This document shows, one piece after another, positions 8,114 through 16,418 of a DNA stretch of 16,520 nt. The notes under the pieces are model-generated. The model did not search any database. It saw only the letters and a list, made by a program, of their open reading frames with translations, and was not told the DNA's origin. The stretch comes from JAYRSJ01 sp041920215 (GTDB lineage: Bacteria; Pseudomonadota; Gammaproteobacteria; Burkholderiales; Burkholderiaceae_C): NCBI GenBank assembly GCA_041920215.1, contig JAYRSJ010000045.1, positions 1 to 16,520 on the forward strand, in the 5' to 3' direction. A program made the position numbers and the translations under genes. Numbering within the stretch: the first letter of the stretch is position 1; each line of letters starts with the position of its first letter.

Positions 8114-9430
8114 TCAGCGCTCCTTGCGCAGCGTGCCGATCATGTTCTCGGCCCCGCCCATCATGAACACGGTGTAGACCCCGCCGCTGAGCACCGGCAG
8201 GCTGGCGACGCTGTAGACCGGCGTGCCGGCGGTGGGCGAGTTGACCTGCAGCAGCGAGCTGCTGCTGGCGTTGACCAGGGCAGCGGCCGAGGCATTGCCG
8301 GGCTGCACATTGCTGGCGATGGCGCTGTAGTCCAGCACCAGGCTCAGGCCGGCATCCAGCCGCGCCACGCCGTTGATCAGGCGCAGCCGGGCGGTGTTGC
8401 TGGCCGGCAGGCGGTTGTCGTCGGCAATCAGCTGCAGCTGGGGCGCGGCCGGCGTGCCCCAGAGCAGCAGGGTGTAGTCCTGACCCTCGGCCAGCGTTGG
8501 GCTGCTGGGCGTCTGGGTCTGGCCGTTGACGCTGTAGCTGAAGCCGGCGCTGCTGCCGGCCGGCACGATCTGGTAGTCGCCTATCGCCGGCGCCACCGAG
8601 CTGGCCAGCATCGCCACCTCGCCCAGCTGGGCCGTGACGCGCGCCTGGTCGGCCAGCGTGGCCACCACCCGGGCCCGCGCCATGCCGCCGCCATGGGCGC
8701 TGACCGCGCCCTGCTGGGCCACCAGCACCCCGCCCACCAGCACGCCGCCGGGGGTGGGCGTGATCAGCAGGGTGGCGACGCCCTGGCTGGCCAGCGTGAC
8801 GGCCGGTATGTCCAGACGCAGATCGCCCAGGCGGCCGCTGCCGGTGATGCGCAGCCGGTAGCTGCCGCTGGCCAGGCTCAGATAGCTGGAGCTGCTGCTG
8901 CCGGCCAGGCCCGCGACCACCGGCGTGGCATTGCCGAGATCGTCGGTGTTCTGGGTCAGGTAGACGTCCAGCGTGCCCGCGTCGGGCGCCAGATTCATCA
9001 CCAGCAGCTTGCTGTTGCCGGCGTCGGGGGCGCTTTCCTCCTCCTGCAGCAGGGTGCTGCGCATCTGGCCGGCCCAGCCATAGCTGATCAGGCTGTACTG
9101 GGTGCCGGCGGCCAGCGTGGCGCTCTGGGCCACCACGGTGGAGCCGCCGGACTGCACCTGCAGGCTGACCCCGCTGGTGGACACATTGGCATAGCTGCTG
9201 GCCTGGCCATAGGCCACGCCGCTGGCCAGGCTGCTGCCGTCGGCCGCCAGGCCCAGGCTGGCATAGGCGCGGCTGGCGTTGACCAGGCGCAGCTGGGCCG
9301 TGCCGCTGCTGCCGTCCTCGTCGTCGCTGCCACCGCCGCCGCAGGCGGCCAGCAGGCTCAGCAGGCCGGCGGCCAGGGCCAGCAGCAGACCGCGACGCTG
9401 CGTATCTCTTGTCCTCGTGCCCATCAACAT
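8114..9430 (-). CDS. DUF4397 domain lipoprotein
   Basis: The product is 438 residues. The N-terminus MLMGTRTRDTQRRG-LLLALAAGLLSLLAAC is a lipoprotein signal with lipobox L-A-A-C30, followed by a GGGGSDDEDGSSG linker. The mature protein repeats DUF4397-like units such as AQLRLVNASRAYASLGL, SKLLVMNLAPDAGTLDVYL and ARLRLINGVARLDAGLSLVLD, each with the VN..P.A..LD pattern followed by YTLLLWG- or YRLRITG-type strands, so about three to four beta domains. It is probably anchored in the outer membrane or periplasm; the function is unknown. The ATG at 9430 has GGAG 6 bases upstream; a second ATG at 9424 is possible. It is divergent from fadH. Confidence 0.88.
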   Translation of the reverse strand: MLMGTRTRDTQRRGLLLALAAGLLSLLAACGGGGSDDEDGSSGTAQLRLVNASRAYASLGLAADGSSLASGVAYGQASSYANVSTSGVSLQVQSGGSTVVAQSATLAAGTQYSLISYGWAGQMRSTLLQEEESAPDAGNSKLLVMNLAPDAGTLDVYLTQNTDDLGNATPVVAGLAGSSSSSYLSLASGSYRLRITGSGRLGDLRLDIPAVTLASQGVATLLITPTPGGVLVGGVLVAQQGAVSAHGGGMARARVVATLADQARVTAQLGEVAMLASSVAPAIGDYQIVPAGSSAGFSYSVNGQTQTPSSPTLAEGQDYTLLLWGTPAAPQLQLIADDNRLPASNTARLRLINGVARLDAGLSLVLDYSAIASNVQPGNASAAALVNASSSSLLQVNSPTAGTPVYSVASLPVLSGGVYTVFMMGGAENMIGTLRKER

Positions 9431-9603
9431 CAGATGCTCCACTCCAGGGTTCAGGTGGGCGCGATTGGAGCCAGGGCCTGTTGCTGGCCCATGTGCCGGC
9501 GTGTCGGTATGTGAAGAACTGTTTAGACGCACGGCTCCATGCCGGCGGCGGCGCGATGCCCTAGCATGGCCCGCCCCGCTCCCTTGCCTGAGGACTGCTC
9601 CCC

Positions 9604-11664
9604 ATGTCGTACGACCATCTGCTCGCCCCGCTGGATCTCGGCTTCACCCAGCTGCGCAACCGGGTGCTGATGGGCAGCATGCACACCGGGCTGGAGGACG
9701 GGCGCAAGCATTTCGAGCGCATGGCCGCCTATTTCGCCGAGCGGGCGCGCGGCGAGGTGGGCCTGATCGTCACCGGCGGCTATGCGCCCAACATCGAGGG
9801 CTGGGCCAAGCCCTTTGCCGGCACGCTGGCCACCAGCGCCGCGGCGCGGCGCCATCGCATCGTCACCGACGCGGTCCATGCCGAGGGCGGCAAGATCGCG
9901 CTGCAGATCCTGCACACCGGCCGCTATGGCTACCACCCGCTGTGCGTGGCGCCTTCGCGCATCCAGTCGCCGATCTCGCCCTTCACCCCGCGTGCGCTGT
10001 CGGAGCGCGGCATCGAGCGCCAGATCCGTGCCTTCGTGCGCTGCGCCAGTCTGGCCCGCGAGGCCGGCTACGACGGGGTGGAGCTGATGGGCTCGGAGGG
10101 CTACTTCATCAACCAGTTCCTGGTCACCCATACTAACCAGCGCCAGGACCGCTGGGGCGGCAGCTACGAGAACCGCATGCGCCTGCCGCTGGAGATCCTG
10201 GCGCGCATGCGCGCGGCGGTGGGGCCGGACTTCATCATCATCTACCGCCTCTCGATGCTGGACCTGATCCCGGACGGCAGCAGCTGGGACGAGGTGCTGC
10301 AGCTGGCCCGCGGCGTGGCCCGCGGCGGTGCGACGCTGATCAACACCGGCATAGGCTGGCACGAGGCGCGGGTGCCCACCATCGCCACCAGCGTGCCGCG
10401 CGCCGGCTTTGCCTGGGTCACGCACAAGCTGCGTCAGCAGCTGCGCGCCGAGGGCATCCAGACGCCGCTGATCACCAGCAACCGCATCAACACGCCCGAG
10501 GTGGCCGAGAATGTGCTCGCCGAGGGCGCGGCCGATATGGTCAGCATGGCCCGACCCTTTCTGGCCGATGCCGACTTCGTCCGCAAGGCGCGCCAGGGCC
10601 GCGCCGACGAGATCAACACCTGCATCGCCTGCAACCAGGCCTGCCTCGACCATGCCTTCCAGCAGAAGATCGCCAGCTGCCTGGTCAACCCGCGCGCGGC
10701 CCACGAGACCGAGCTGAAGATCCTGCCCATCGCCGCCAGCGGCACGGCCCGCAAGCGCATCGCGGTGGTGGGCGCCGGCCCGGCCGGCCTGGCCGCGGCG
10801 ACGACGCTGGCCGAGCGCGGCCATGCGGTCGAGCTCTTCGACGCGGCGGCCGAGATCGGCGGCCAGTTCAATATGGCCAAGCGCATCCCCGGCAAGGAAG
10901 AGTTCCAGGAGACGCTGCGCTATTTCGGCCGCCGCATCGCCACGACCGGCGTGCAGCTGCGGCTGAACCGGCGCGTCGCCGCCGCCGATCTGCAGGGCTT
11001 CGACGAGGTGCTGCTGGCCACCGGCGTGAGCCCGCGCAACCCCGGCATCAAGGGCCAGGCCGAGGGCGAGGCCCGGGCTCAGGTCCTGAGCTATATCGAT
11101 GTGCTGCGCCATGGCCGGCCGGTGGGCCCGCGGGTGGCCATCGTCGGCGCAGGCGGCATCGGTTTCGATGTGGCCGAGTACCTGCTGGAGCGCGGCCACT
11201 CGCTGAGCCTGGACCCCGCCGGCTGGCGCCGCCACTGGGGCGTGGGCGATCCGGCCGAGGTGCGCGGCGGCGTGCTGCGGCCTCAGCCCGAGGCGCCCAG
11301 CCACCAGATCACGCTGCTGCAGCGCAAGGCCGGCAAGCTGGGCGCGGGCCTGGGCAAGACCACCGGCTGGATTCACCGTCAGGCGCTGAAGATGAAGCAG
11401 GTGGAGATGCTGGGCGGGGTCAACTACGAGGCGATCACGCCCGAGGGCCTGTGGGTCAGCCATGGCGAGAAGCATGCCGACACCCAGCTGATCGCTGCCG
11501 ACACCATCATCCTGTGCGCCGGCCAGGAGCCGCTGCGCGAGCTGGAGGCGCCGTTGCGGGCGCTGGGCCTGCGGGTGCATCTGGTCGGCGGGGCGCTGGA
11601 GGCCGGCGAACTTGATGCAAAGCGTGCAATTTTGCAGGGAACGCGGCTGGCAGCAGCGCTGTAA
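9604..11664 (+). CDS. fadH: NADPH-dependent 2,4-dienoyl-CoA reductase
   Basis: The product is 686 residues (E. coli FadH is 672). It reduces 2,4-dienoyl-CoA intermediates so that unsaturated fatty acids can enter beta-oxidation; it is cytosolic and uses FMN, a 4Fe-4S cluster and FAD. The N-terminal half is an Old Yellow Enzyme-type TIM barrel, with Y167 (SEGYFINQFL) and H253 (GWHEARVPT) in the positions of the E. coli active-site pair. The cluster ligands are C340-x2-C343-x3-C347-x11-C359. The C-terminal half has a dinucleotide motif VVGAGPAGLAAA (G390) and a second VGAGGIGFDVAEYL (G515). A TGAGGA Shine-Dalgarno sequence precedes the ATG. It appears to stand alone, with a 151-bp gap after it. 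Confidence 0.96.
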   Translation: MSYDHLLAPLDLGFTQLRNRVLMGSMHTGLEDGRKHFERMAAYFAERARGEVGLIVTGGYAPNIEGWAKPFAGTLATSAAARRHRIVTDAVHAEGGKIALQILHTGRYGYHPLCVAPSRIQSPISPFTPRALSERGIERQIRAFVRCASLAREAGYDGVELMGSEGYFINQFLVTHTNQRQDRWGGSYENRMRLPLEILARMRAAVGPDFIIIYRLSMLDLIPDGSSWDEVLQLARGVARGGATLINTGIGWHEARVPTIATSVPRAGFAWVTHKLRQQLRAEGIQTPLITSNRINTPEVAENVLAEGAADMVSMARPFLADADFVRKARQGRADEINTCIACNQACLDHAFQQKIASCLVNPRAAHETELKILPIAASGTARKRIAVVGAGPAGLAAATTLAERGHAVELFDAAAEIGGQFNMAKRIPGKEEFQETLRYFGRRIATTGVQLRLNRRVAAADLQGFDEVLLATGVSPRNPGIKGQAEGEARAQVLSYIDVLRHGRPVGPRVAIVGAGGIGFDVAEYLLERGHSLSLDPAGWRRHWGVGDPAEVRGGVLRPQPEAPSHQITLLQRKAGKLGAGLGKTTGWIHRQALKMKQVEMLGGVNYEAITPEGLWVSHGEKHADTQLIAADTIILCAGQEPLRELEAPLRALGLRVHLVGGALEAGELDAKRAILQGTRLAAAL

Positions 11665-11755
11665 ACCCTAGGCAGTCTCAAGCCCGCGGGGGACACTCCC
11701 GATACGCCGAACAAGAACGAGGGACCACCCGGCAGTCATGGGTGATGAACAACGC

Positions 11756-11796
11756 TGGATCGGCATGCGGGGCCTGCAGGCCCCGACCGCGATCCA
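11756..11796. repeat. Strong hairpin with perfect 16-bp palindromic core
   Basis: The core GGGGCCTGCAGGCCCC (11769-11784) is flanked by C/G and by outer arms TGGATCG (11756-11762) and CGATCCA (11790-11796). It lies in the fadH to GGDEF/EAL gap and ends 19 bases before the ATG. No T run follows. It may end fadH transcription or act in the leader of the next gene. A competing GTGATG/CATCAC pairing is possible around it. Confidence 0.6.
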
Positions 11797-11815
11797 TCAC
11801 TGCTGAAACACCCGC

Positions 11816-14074
11816 ATGAACAAGAACCGCCGCCTGCCCAGGCTGCTGACGCTGAGCTGTGTCGCCACCGCCGTGGCGGCACCGGCCTGCGCCCAGGCCG
11901 GGCCGGCGCTGCAGGGCCCGGCGAGCTGGCTGCTGGGCCTGGGCCTGCTGGGCAGCCTGGCCATGGCCGGCGCCCTGGGCCTGCTGCTGCAGCGTCAGCG
12001 TCGCCGCCTCAGGCTGCGCCGTGTCGAGCTGGAGCGCGAGCGCCGCGAGCGCATCCGCCTGGCCGCCCTGCTCAATGCCATCCCCGACGGCGTCTACTTC
12101 AAGGACGCCAGCGGCGCCTACGAGGCCTGCAACCCGGCCTTCGAGCGCCTGGTGGGCCATACCGAGGCCCAGCTGCAGGGCAAGCACGACAGCGCCCTGC
12201 CCGCGCCGCTGCCGCCGCAGGGCCGGGCCTGGGCGCGCGGCAGCGACGGGGTCAGGCTGTGCCTGGACATGCAGCAGGCCCCGGTCACCGCGCCCGGCGG
12301 CGAGCTGCTGGGCACGCTGGGCGTGGCCCGCGACATGACCGAGCTGCAGATCGCGCTGGACGAGCTGCGCCGCGCGGCCATGGTGTTCGAACATTGCGCC
12401 GAGGGCATTCTGCTGCTCGACGACCAGGCGCGGGTGGTCGATGCCAACCCGGCCTTCTTCCAGATCAGCGGCCATCAGGATGTGCGCGATCTGCTGGGCC
12501 AGCTGCCCCAGCCGCTGCGGCCCGGCGAGCAACTGCCCGAGCTGCAGCAGCAGATCTGGCAGGCCCTGGACGAGGCCGGCAAATGGTGCGGCGAGCTGAT
12601 GCTGCGCCGCCGCGACGGCGAGCCGGTGCCCATCTGGGCCACCCTGGTGCGGGTGCAGCGCAGCAGCTCCAGCCCGCTGCAGCATCTGCTGGTGCTGACC
12701 GATATCTCCAAGATCAAGCAGACCGAGGCCCAGCTGCTGCACCAGTCGCTGCACGACCGCCTGACCGGCCTGCCCAATGCCGCGCTGCTGCGCGACCGCA
12801 TCGATCGCCAGGTGGGCATCGCCCAGCGCGACCACACCAGCGTGGCGGTGCTCTATATCGATCTGGACGGCTTCCGCGATGTCAACGACGTCGCCGGCCA
12901 TAACGCCGGCGATGCGGTGCTCAAGGAGGCGTCCGAGCGCTTCATCAATGTGGTGCGGGCCAGCGATTCGGTGGCCCGCGTCGGCGCCGACGAGTTTGTC
13001 GTCGTGCTCTCGGGCCTGGTGGACGAAGAGACCGCGATGCGCCTGGGCGACCGGCTGATCCAGTCGCTGGACGAGCCCTTCCTGATCGACCAGCACCGCT
13101 TCAGCGTCGGCGCCAGCATAGGCCTGGCGCTGTTCCCGACCGACGGCCAGACGGTGGACGAGCTGCTGCGCAATGCCGAGGCCGCGATGTGCCGCGCCAA
13201 GATCAGCGCCCGCAACAGCGTGCAGGCCTACCGGCCCGAGCTGACCCGGGCGGTGCAGCAGCGCTTCGAGCTGACCCATGCGCTGCGCCTGGCCAACGAG
13301 GCGGCCCAGTTCCGCCTCGAGTACCAGCCCCAGGTGCGCCTGGCCGATGGCGAGCTGATCGGCGCCGAGGCCTTGCTGCGCTGGCGCCATCCGACCCGCG
13401 GCCCGATCTCGCCGGCCGAGTTCATCCCGCTGGCCGAGGACACCGGCCTGATCATCCCGATCGGCCGCTGGGTGCTGGAGCAGGCCTGTGCTCAGGCCGC
13501 GCGCTGGCAGGGCCTGCCCGGCAAGCCGCAGCAGGTGGCGGTCAATGTCTCGGCGCGCCAGCTGCGCCAGAGCGATTTCGTCGCCAGCCTGGACCTGATC
13601 CTGGCCAGCACCGGCTGCCCGCCCCAGGCCCTGGAGCTGGAGGTGACCGAGAGCCTGCTGCTGGAAGATGCCGAGGCGGCGATCAGCCTGCTCAGCGAGC
13701 TGTCGCTGCGCGGCGTGCGGGTGGCGATCGACGATTTCGGCACCGGCTATTCCTCGCTGTCCTATCTGAAGCGCATGCCGGTGCAGACCCTCAAGATCGA
13801 CCGCAGCTTCGTCTCCGAGCTGGGCACCGACAACAACGTCGCCGCGATCGCCCGCACCGTCATCGTGCTGGCCCGCAGCCTGGGCCTGGACGTGCTGGCC
13901 GAAGGGGTGGAAACGCCCGAACAGGCCGAGTGGCTGCTGCGCGAGGGCTGCGACTGGGCCCAGGGCTGGCATTACGGCCGCCCCATGCCGGCCGAGGATT
14001 TTGTCTACTGCAAGCCCGAGCTGCCGGCCCTGGAGCTGCGCAAGCCCCAGCGGCGCCAGCTGCATCTGGCCTGA
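11816..14074 (+). CDS. Membrane-anchored PAS-PAS-GGDEF-EAL cyclic-di-GMP protein
   Basis: The product is 752 residues. A signal-like segment (residues 1-27) and a membrane helix (about 37-58) precede a charged coiled stretch (59-80). PAS 1 is at about 82-180 (LLNAIPDGVYFKDASGAYEACNPAFERL) and PAS 2 at about 185-300. The GGDEF domain (about 312-470) contains LTGLPN and DLDGF. The signature reads GADEF (390-394) instead of GGDEF, and an RxxD inhibitory site (R381-A-S-D384) is kept at the right distance. The EAL domain (about 485-735) has E518-A-L-L-R-W, NVSARQL, EVTESLL, D639-D640-F-G-T-G-Y-S-S, KIDRSF and AEGVE, all expected for an active phosphodiesterase. The likely role is c-di-GMP hydrolysis controlled by PAS sensing, with cyclase activity doubtful. 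The binding protein that follows, 118 bases on, may share transcription. Confidence 0.94.
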   Translation: MNKNRRLPRLLTLSCVATAVAAPACAQAGPALQGPASWLLGLGLLGSLAMAGALGLLLQRQRRRLRLRRVELERERRERIRLAALLNAIPDGVYFKDASGAYEACNPAFERLVGHTEAQLQGKHDSALPAPLPPQGRAWARGSDGVRLCLDMQQAPVTAPGGELLGTLGVARDMTELQIALDELRRAAMVFEHCAEGILLLDDQARVVDANPAFFQISGHQDVRDLLGQLPQPLRPGEQLPELQQQIWQALDEAGKWCGELMLRRRDGEPVPIWATLVRVQRSSSSPLQHLLVLTDISKIKQTEAQLLHQSLHDRLTGLPNAALLRDRIDRQVGIAQRDHTSVAVLYIDLDGFRDVNDVAGHNAGDAVLKEASERFINVVRASDSVARVGADEFVVVLSGLVDEETAMRLGDRLIQSLDEPFLIDQHRFSVGASIGLALFPTDGQTVDELLRNAEAAMCRAKISARNSVQAYRPELTRAVQQRFELTHALRLANEAAQFRLEYQPQVRLADGELIGAEALLRWRHPTRGPISPAEFIPLAEDTGLIIPIGRWVLEQACAQAARWQGLPGKPQQVAVNVSARQLRQSDFVASLDLILASTGCPPQALELEVTESLLLEDAEAAISLLSELSLRGVRVAIDDFGTGYSSLSYLKRMPVQTLKIDRSFVSELGTDNNVAAIARTVIVLARSLGLDVLAEGVETPEQAEWLLREGCDWAQGWHYGRPMPAEDFVYCKPELPALELRKPQRRQLHLA

Positions 14075-14192
14075 GCCAGGGCCGCGTTGCGCAGATCGCC
14101 CCGGCGGGCGGCTGCGGCGCGCGGCGATGCACTACAGTGGGCCCACAGGCGAGGCGCACAAGAACAACAAAGTCTTTGCGCGAGGTGGCGGC

Positions 14193-15023
14193 ATGCACAG
14201 CAGACGGCAGGCGGCGGGCATCGTGGCAAGCTGGGGCCATGCCTGGGCCCGGCTCGTTCTGCTGTTGTTGCTTCTGCTTCCGCTGCTGCCGGCCGCCGGC
14301 CAGGCCCAGCCGGCCCAGCCCCCGCTGTTGCGCTTCTGTGCCGAGGACGAGAACTCCTACCCCTGGATGCTCAAGGACCGGCCCGGGCTCAACCAGATCA
14401 TGATGAGCCTGCTGGCCCGCCAGATCGGCCAGCCCATCCAGATCGAGCGCCAGCCCTGGCGGCGCTGCCTGCTCTCGCTGCAGGCCGGCCAGGTCGACGG
14501 CGCCTTCAAGGCCAGCTACAGCGCCGAACGTCTGGCCTACGGCCGCTATCCGCTGCGCGCCGATGGCCAGCTCGACACCCAGCGCCAGATGCTGGACGAG
14601 AGCTACCACCTCTACCGCCGCAAGAGCAGCCGTGTGCAATGGGACGGCGAGCGGCTGCGCTATCTGAGCGCGCCGGTGGGGGCGCAGACCGGCTTCTCCA
14701 TCGTCGCCCAGCTGCGCAGCATGGGCCTGGTGGTGGACGAGGGTTCGCGGGTGGCCGAGGCCATCCTGGTCAAGCTGCTGCGCGGCCGCATCGATGCCGC
14801 GGCGCTGCAGACCCAGCAGGGCGACCATGCGCTGCGCAGCGATCCGGCGCTGGGCGCGGCCATCGAGCGCATCGGCCCGCAGCTGGTCAGCAAGCCCTAT
14901 TACCTGATGCTCTCGCACCAGCTGCTGGCCCGCGACCCGGCGCTGGCCGAGCGCATCTGGGACGGGGTGGTGGCGGTGCGCGAGTCGGCCGAGTACCGGG
15001 CCGCGCAGGACAGCTTCCGCTGA
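14193..15023 (+). CDS. Periplasmic family-3 solute-binding protein (orphan)
   Basis: The product is 276 residues. The ATG at 14193 has a GAGGTGG Shine-Dalgarno-like sequence and opens a long signal peptide with a Leu-rich core (VLLLLLLLPLLPAAGQA). The mature protein shows SBP_bac_3 features: LRFCAEDENSYPWML, a LNQIMMSLLARQIG helix, the QPWRRCLLSLQAGQVDGAFKASYSAER block, and a C-terminal KPYYLMLSHQLLARDPALAERIWDGV lobe. There are no ABC partner genes. It is 118 bases downstream of the GGDEF/EAL gene on the same strand, so it could supply a signal to that sensor or simply be co-transcribed. An upstream in-frame ATG at 14127 would only add a non-signal tail. Confidence 0.85.
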   Translation: MHSRRQAAGIVASWGHAWARLVLLLLLLLPLLPAAGQAQPAQPPLLRFCAEDENSYPWMLKDRPGLNQIMMSLLARQIGQPIQIERQPWRRCLLSLQAGQVDGAFKASYSAERLAYGRYPLRADGQLDTQRQMLDESYHLYRRKSSRVQWDGERLRYLSAPVGAQTGFSIVAQLRSMGLVVDEGSRVAEAILVKLLRGRIDAAALQTQQGDHALRSDPALGAAIERIGPQLVSKPYYLMLSHQLLARDPALAERIWDGVVAVRESAEYRAAQDSFR

Positions 15024-15032
15024 GCCTCATCA

Positions 15033-15284
15033 TCAATGCATGGCGGCTGCCGCCTTGCCCAGGGCGCCCGGCCTGAGCGCCTGCCACAGCGCCAGCAACT
15101 GGGCGTCGCTGAGTTCCTGCACCTCGACCCCGCTTTGCAGCTCGAAGCTGGAATCGAACCAGCCGCAGGGGGCCGCCGCCGCGGTGCCGCTGCGCAGGCC
15201 TGCCAGCAGCGGCTTGTTGCTGCTGTTGGCGCCGCCCTGCTGGACGGGCGGCTGGCGGCGGGCGCTGGTCGGATGAGCTTGCAT
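15033..15284 (-). CDS. Small hypothetical protein (83 aa)
   Basis: The ATG at 15284 is preceded by AGGAG with good spacing, which supports a real gene. The N-terminal half (residues 1-36) is polar and disordered (Ala, Gln, Ser, Pro, Asn). The C-terminal half has a conserved-looking core, GWFDSSFELQSGVEVQEL, followed by the helix SDAQLLALWQAL. This layout resembles short uncharacterised Burkholderiales proteins carrying a WFDSS-type motif, but I cannot name the family. It has no signal peptide or membrane segment. It is convergent with the binding-protein gene, separated by 9 bases. Confidence 0.65.
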   Translation of the reverse strand: MQAHPTSARRQPPVQQGGANSSNKPLLAGLRSGTAAAAPCGWFDSSFELQSGVEVQELSDAQLLALWQALRPGALGKAAAAMH

Positions 15285-15370
15285 GGCGTGGACTCCTGGG
15301 CGGCGGTGGGTGGGGGTGCAGTGAGTCCAGTTTGGATGCTGCAGCGCCGCAAAACCATCACGCCCAGGGA

Positions 15371-15471
15371 GGGTTGCGGGGGGAGCGGGCCAACCCTCTC
15401 CCCCCGATGGGGGAGGGCGGACGGCCGGGCGGCGCGCCGCCTTCCGGCGGGCCTATGCTCGCGGCCCGAGC
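15371..15471 (+). repeat. Direct repeat copy 1 (about 101 bp, palindrome-rich)
   Basis: It begins GGGTTGCGGGGGGAGCGGG and ends GCTCGCGGCCCGAGC. The same sequence returns at 16419-16520 with about three substitutions and one length change in a C run. Inside are the hairpin arms CTCCCCC/GGGGGAG, the palindrome GGCGGCGCGCCGCC, and the pair GCTCG/CGAGC. It is non-coding and lies between two genes, so it looks like a dispersed intergenic repeat. Confidence 0.85.
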
Positions 15472-15477
15472 GGTGTG

Positions 15478-15503
15478 GGCCGAGCGCCGGCTGCGCCGCT
15501 CGG
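15478..15503. repeat. Hairpin in the leader of the Sel1-like gene
   Basis: GCCGAGCG and CGCTCGGC form an 8-bp stem around a 10-base loop, directly after repeat copy 1 and about 25 bases before the start codon of the next gene. The role is unknown. Confidence 0.5.
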
Positions 15504-15528
15504 CTCAGGCGACATTCAGAGGATCTTC

Positions 15529-16398
15529 ATGCGTTTTTCCCGATGGACCGCAGCGGCCTTGCTCAGCGCCATGGCCATGGGATGGCTATGGCACAGAGGG
15601 AGTAGCGACACGCTAGCGGACTCTGAAGCGCCTGCCGCGCCCATGCTCGCATCCGGGGAGGCGGACTCGCTGGCCCCGCCGCCAGCGACGCGGCCCGATG
15701 CCTGGCCGGCGTTGCAGTTGGCGCCCCAGGTGCAGCATGCGTCAAAGGCTGAGCGCATAGCCGCACTGCTTGCCACGGCAGCGCCCGCTGCCTTCTTTGA
15801 AGCCTACGAGATCATCGCTGCCTGCGTCCGCGTCCAGGCGGTGGCTCAGCAACGCGGCGCCGCCGTCTTGCCTGAGACGCGGCACTGGATGGAACAGGTG
15901 CCAACACCCGATACGGCTTGCGGCGACATCTCGCCTGGGCAGATTGCCAGCCGCGCCCAGTATCTGGAAGTTGCGGCCAAAGCCGGCATTCGGGGCGCGG
16001 CGATGGCCTATCTCCATGAAGGGCCACTGGGCGATCCGGCCCTGAACGCGTCGGCGAACGTAGCGGAAGCGCATGTTGCCGAATGGATGCGGCGCTCGAG
16101 GGCCTACGTCAGGCAAGCCGCCGACCAGGGCGAGATTGAGGCCATCGCCAATATGTCGAACTACTACCAGTTCACGGAGATCAACCAGCCGATGGCGCTC
16201 AAGTACTTTGCGGCGCAGCTCGAGCTGATGTCAGCGGCGCAGAAACAAGCGCAAGCGGTGTCGATCCAGCAGGCGATCGACATGCTGCAGAGCGGCTTGT
16301 CGGAAGGGGGCGCCCTGGAGGCGGTGGCAGCGGGCCGGGCACTTGTGACGGCGGCCGGCGCCACGGCTGCAGCCAGCAGCACCCGCAGCGGGCGCTGA
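15529..16398 (+). CDS. Signal-anchored Sel1-like hypothetical protein
   Basis: The product is 289 residues starting MRFSRWTAAALLSAMAMGWLW, a signal anchor or signal peptide, followed by a Ala/Pro-rich linker to about residue 60. The rest is helical. Two stretches recall Sel1/TPR-like units, AAKAGIRGAAMAYLHEGPLGD and AADQGEIEAIANMSNYYQF, each with the A..G...A...L...Y spacing, so a periplasmic scaffold-type protein is possible. Four Cys-containing or aromatic positions suggest no enzyme motif. It carries a Shine-Dalgarno-like AGAGGA before the ATG. Codon use is less GC-rich than in its neighbours, and it is bracketed by two direct repeats, which suggests later acquisition or duplication. The family is uncertain. 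Confidence 0.7.
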   Translation: MRFSRWTAAALLSAMAMGWLWHRGSSDTLADSEAPAAPMLASGEADSLAPPPATRPDAWPALQLAPQVQHASKAERIAALLATAAPAAFFEAYEIIAACVRVQAVAQQRGAAVLPETRHWMEQVPTPDTACGDISPGQIASRAQYLEVAAKAGIRGAAMAYLHEGPLGDPALNASANVAEAHVAEWMRRSRAYVRQAADQGEIEAIANMSNYYQFTEINQPMALKYFAAQLELMSAAQKQAQAVSIQQAIDMLQSGLSEGGALEAVAAGRALVTAAGATAAASSTRSGR

Positions 16399-16418
16399 GC
16401 ATGGCGACGGTCCAGTCC

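Noticed and set aside
7898..9514. 538-codon plus-strand frame opposite the lipoprotein gene
   Set aside because: It is an antisense shadow; the minus-strand DUF4397 lipoprotein has a lipobox, a Shine-Dalgarno sequence and repeated domains.
9523..11580. 685-codon open frame opposite fadH
   Set aside because: It is an antisense shadow of fadH with low-complexity His/Gln/Arg-rich translation; fadH itself has all its catalytic residues.
11678..14065. 795-codon open frame opposite the GGDEF/EAL gene
   Set aside because: It has the same antisense pattern without recognisable domains; the plus-strand protein is fully convincing.
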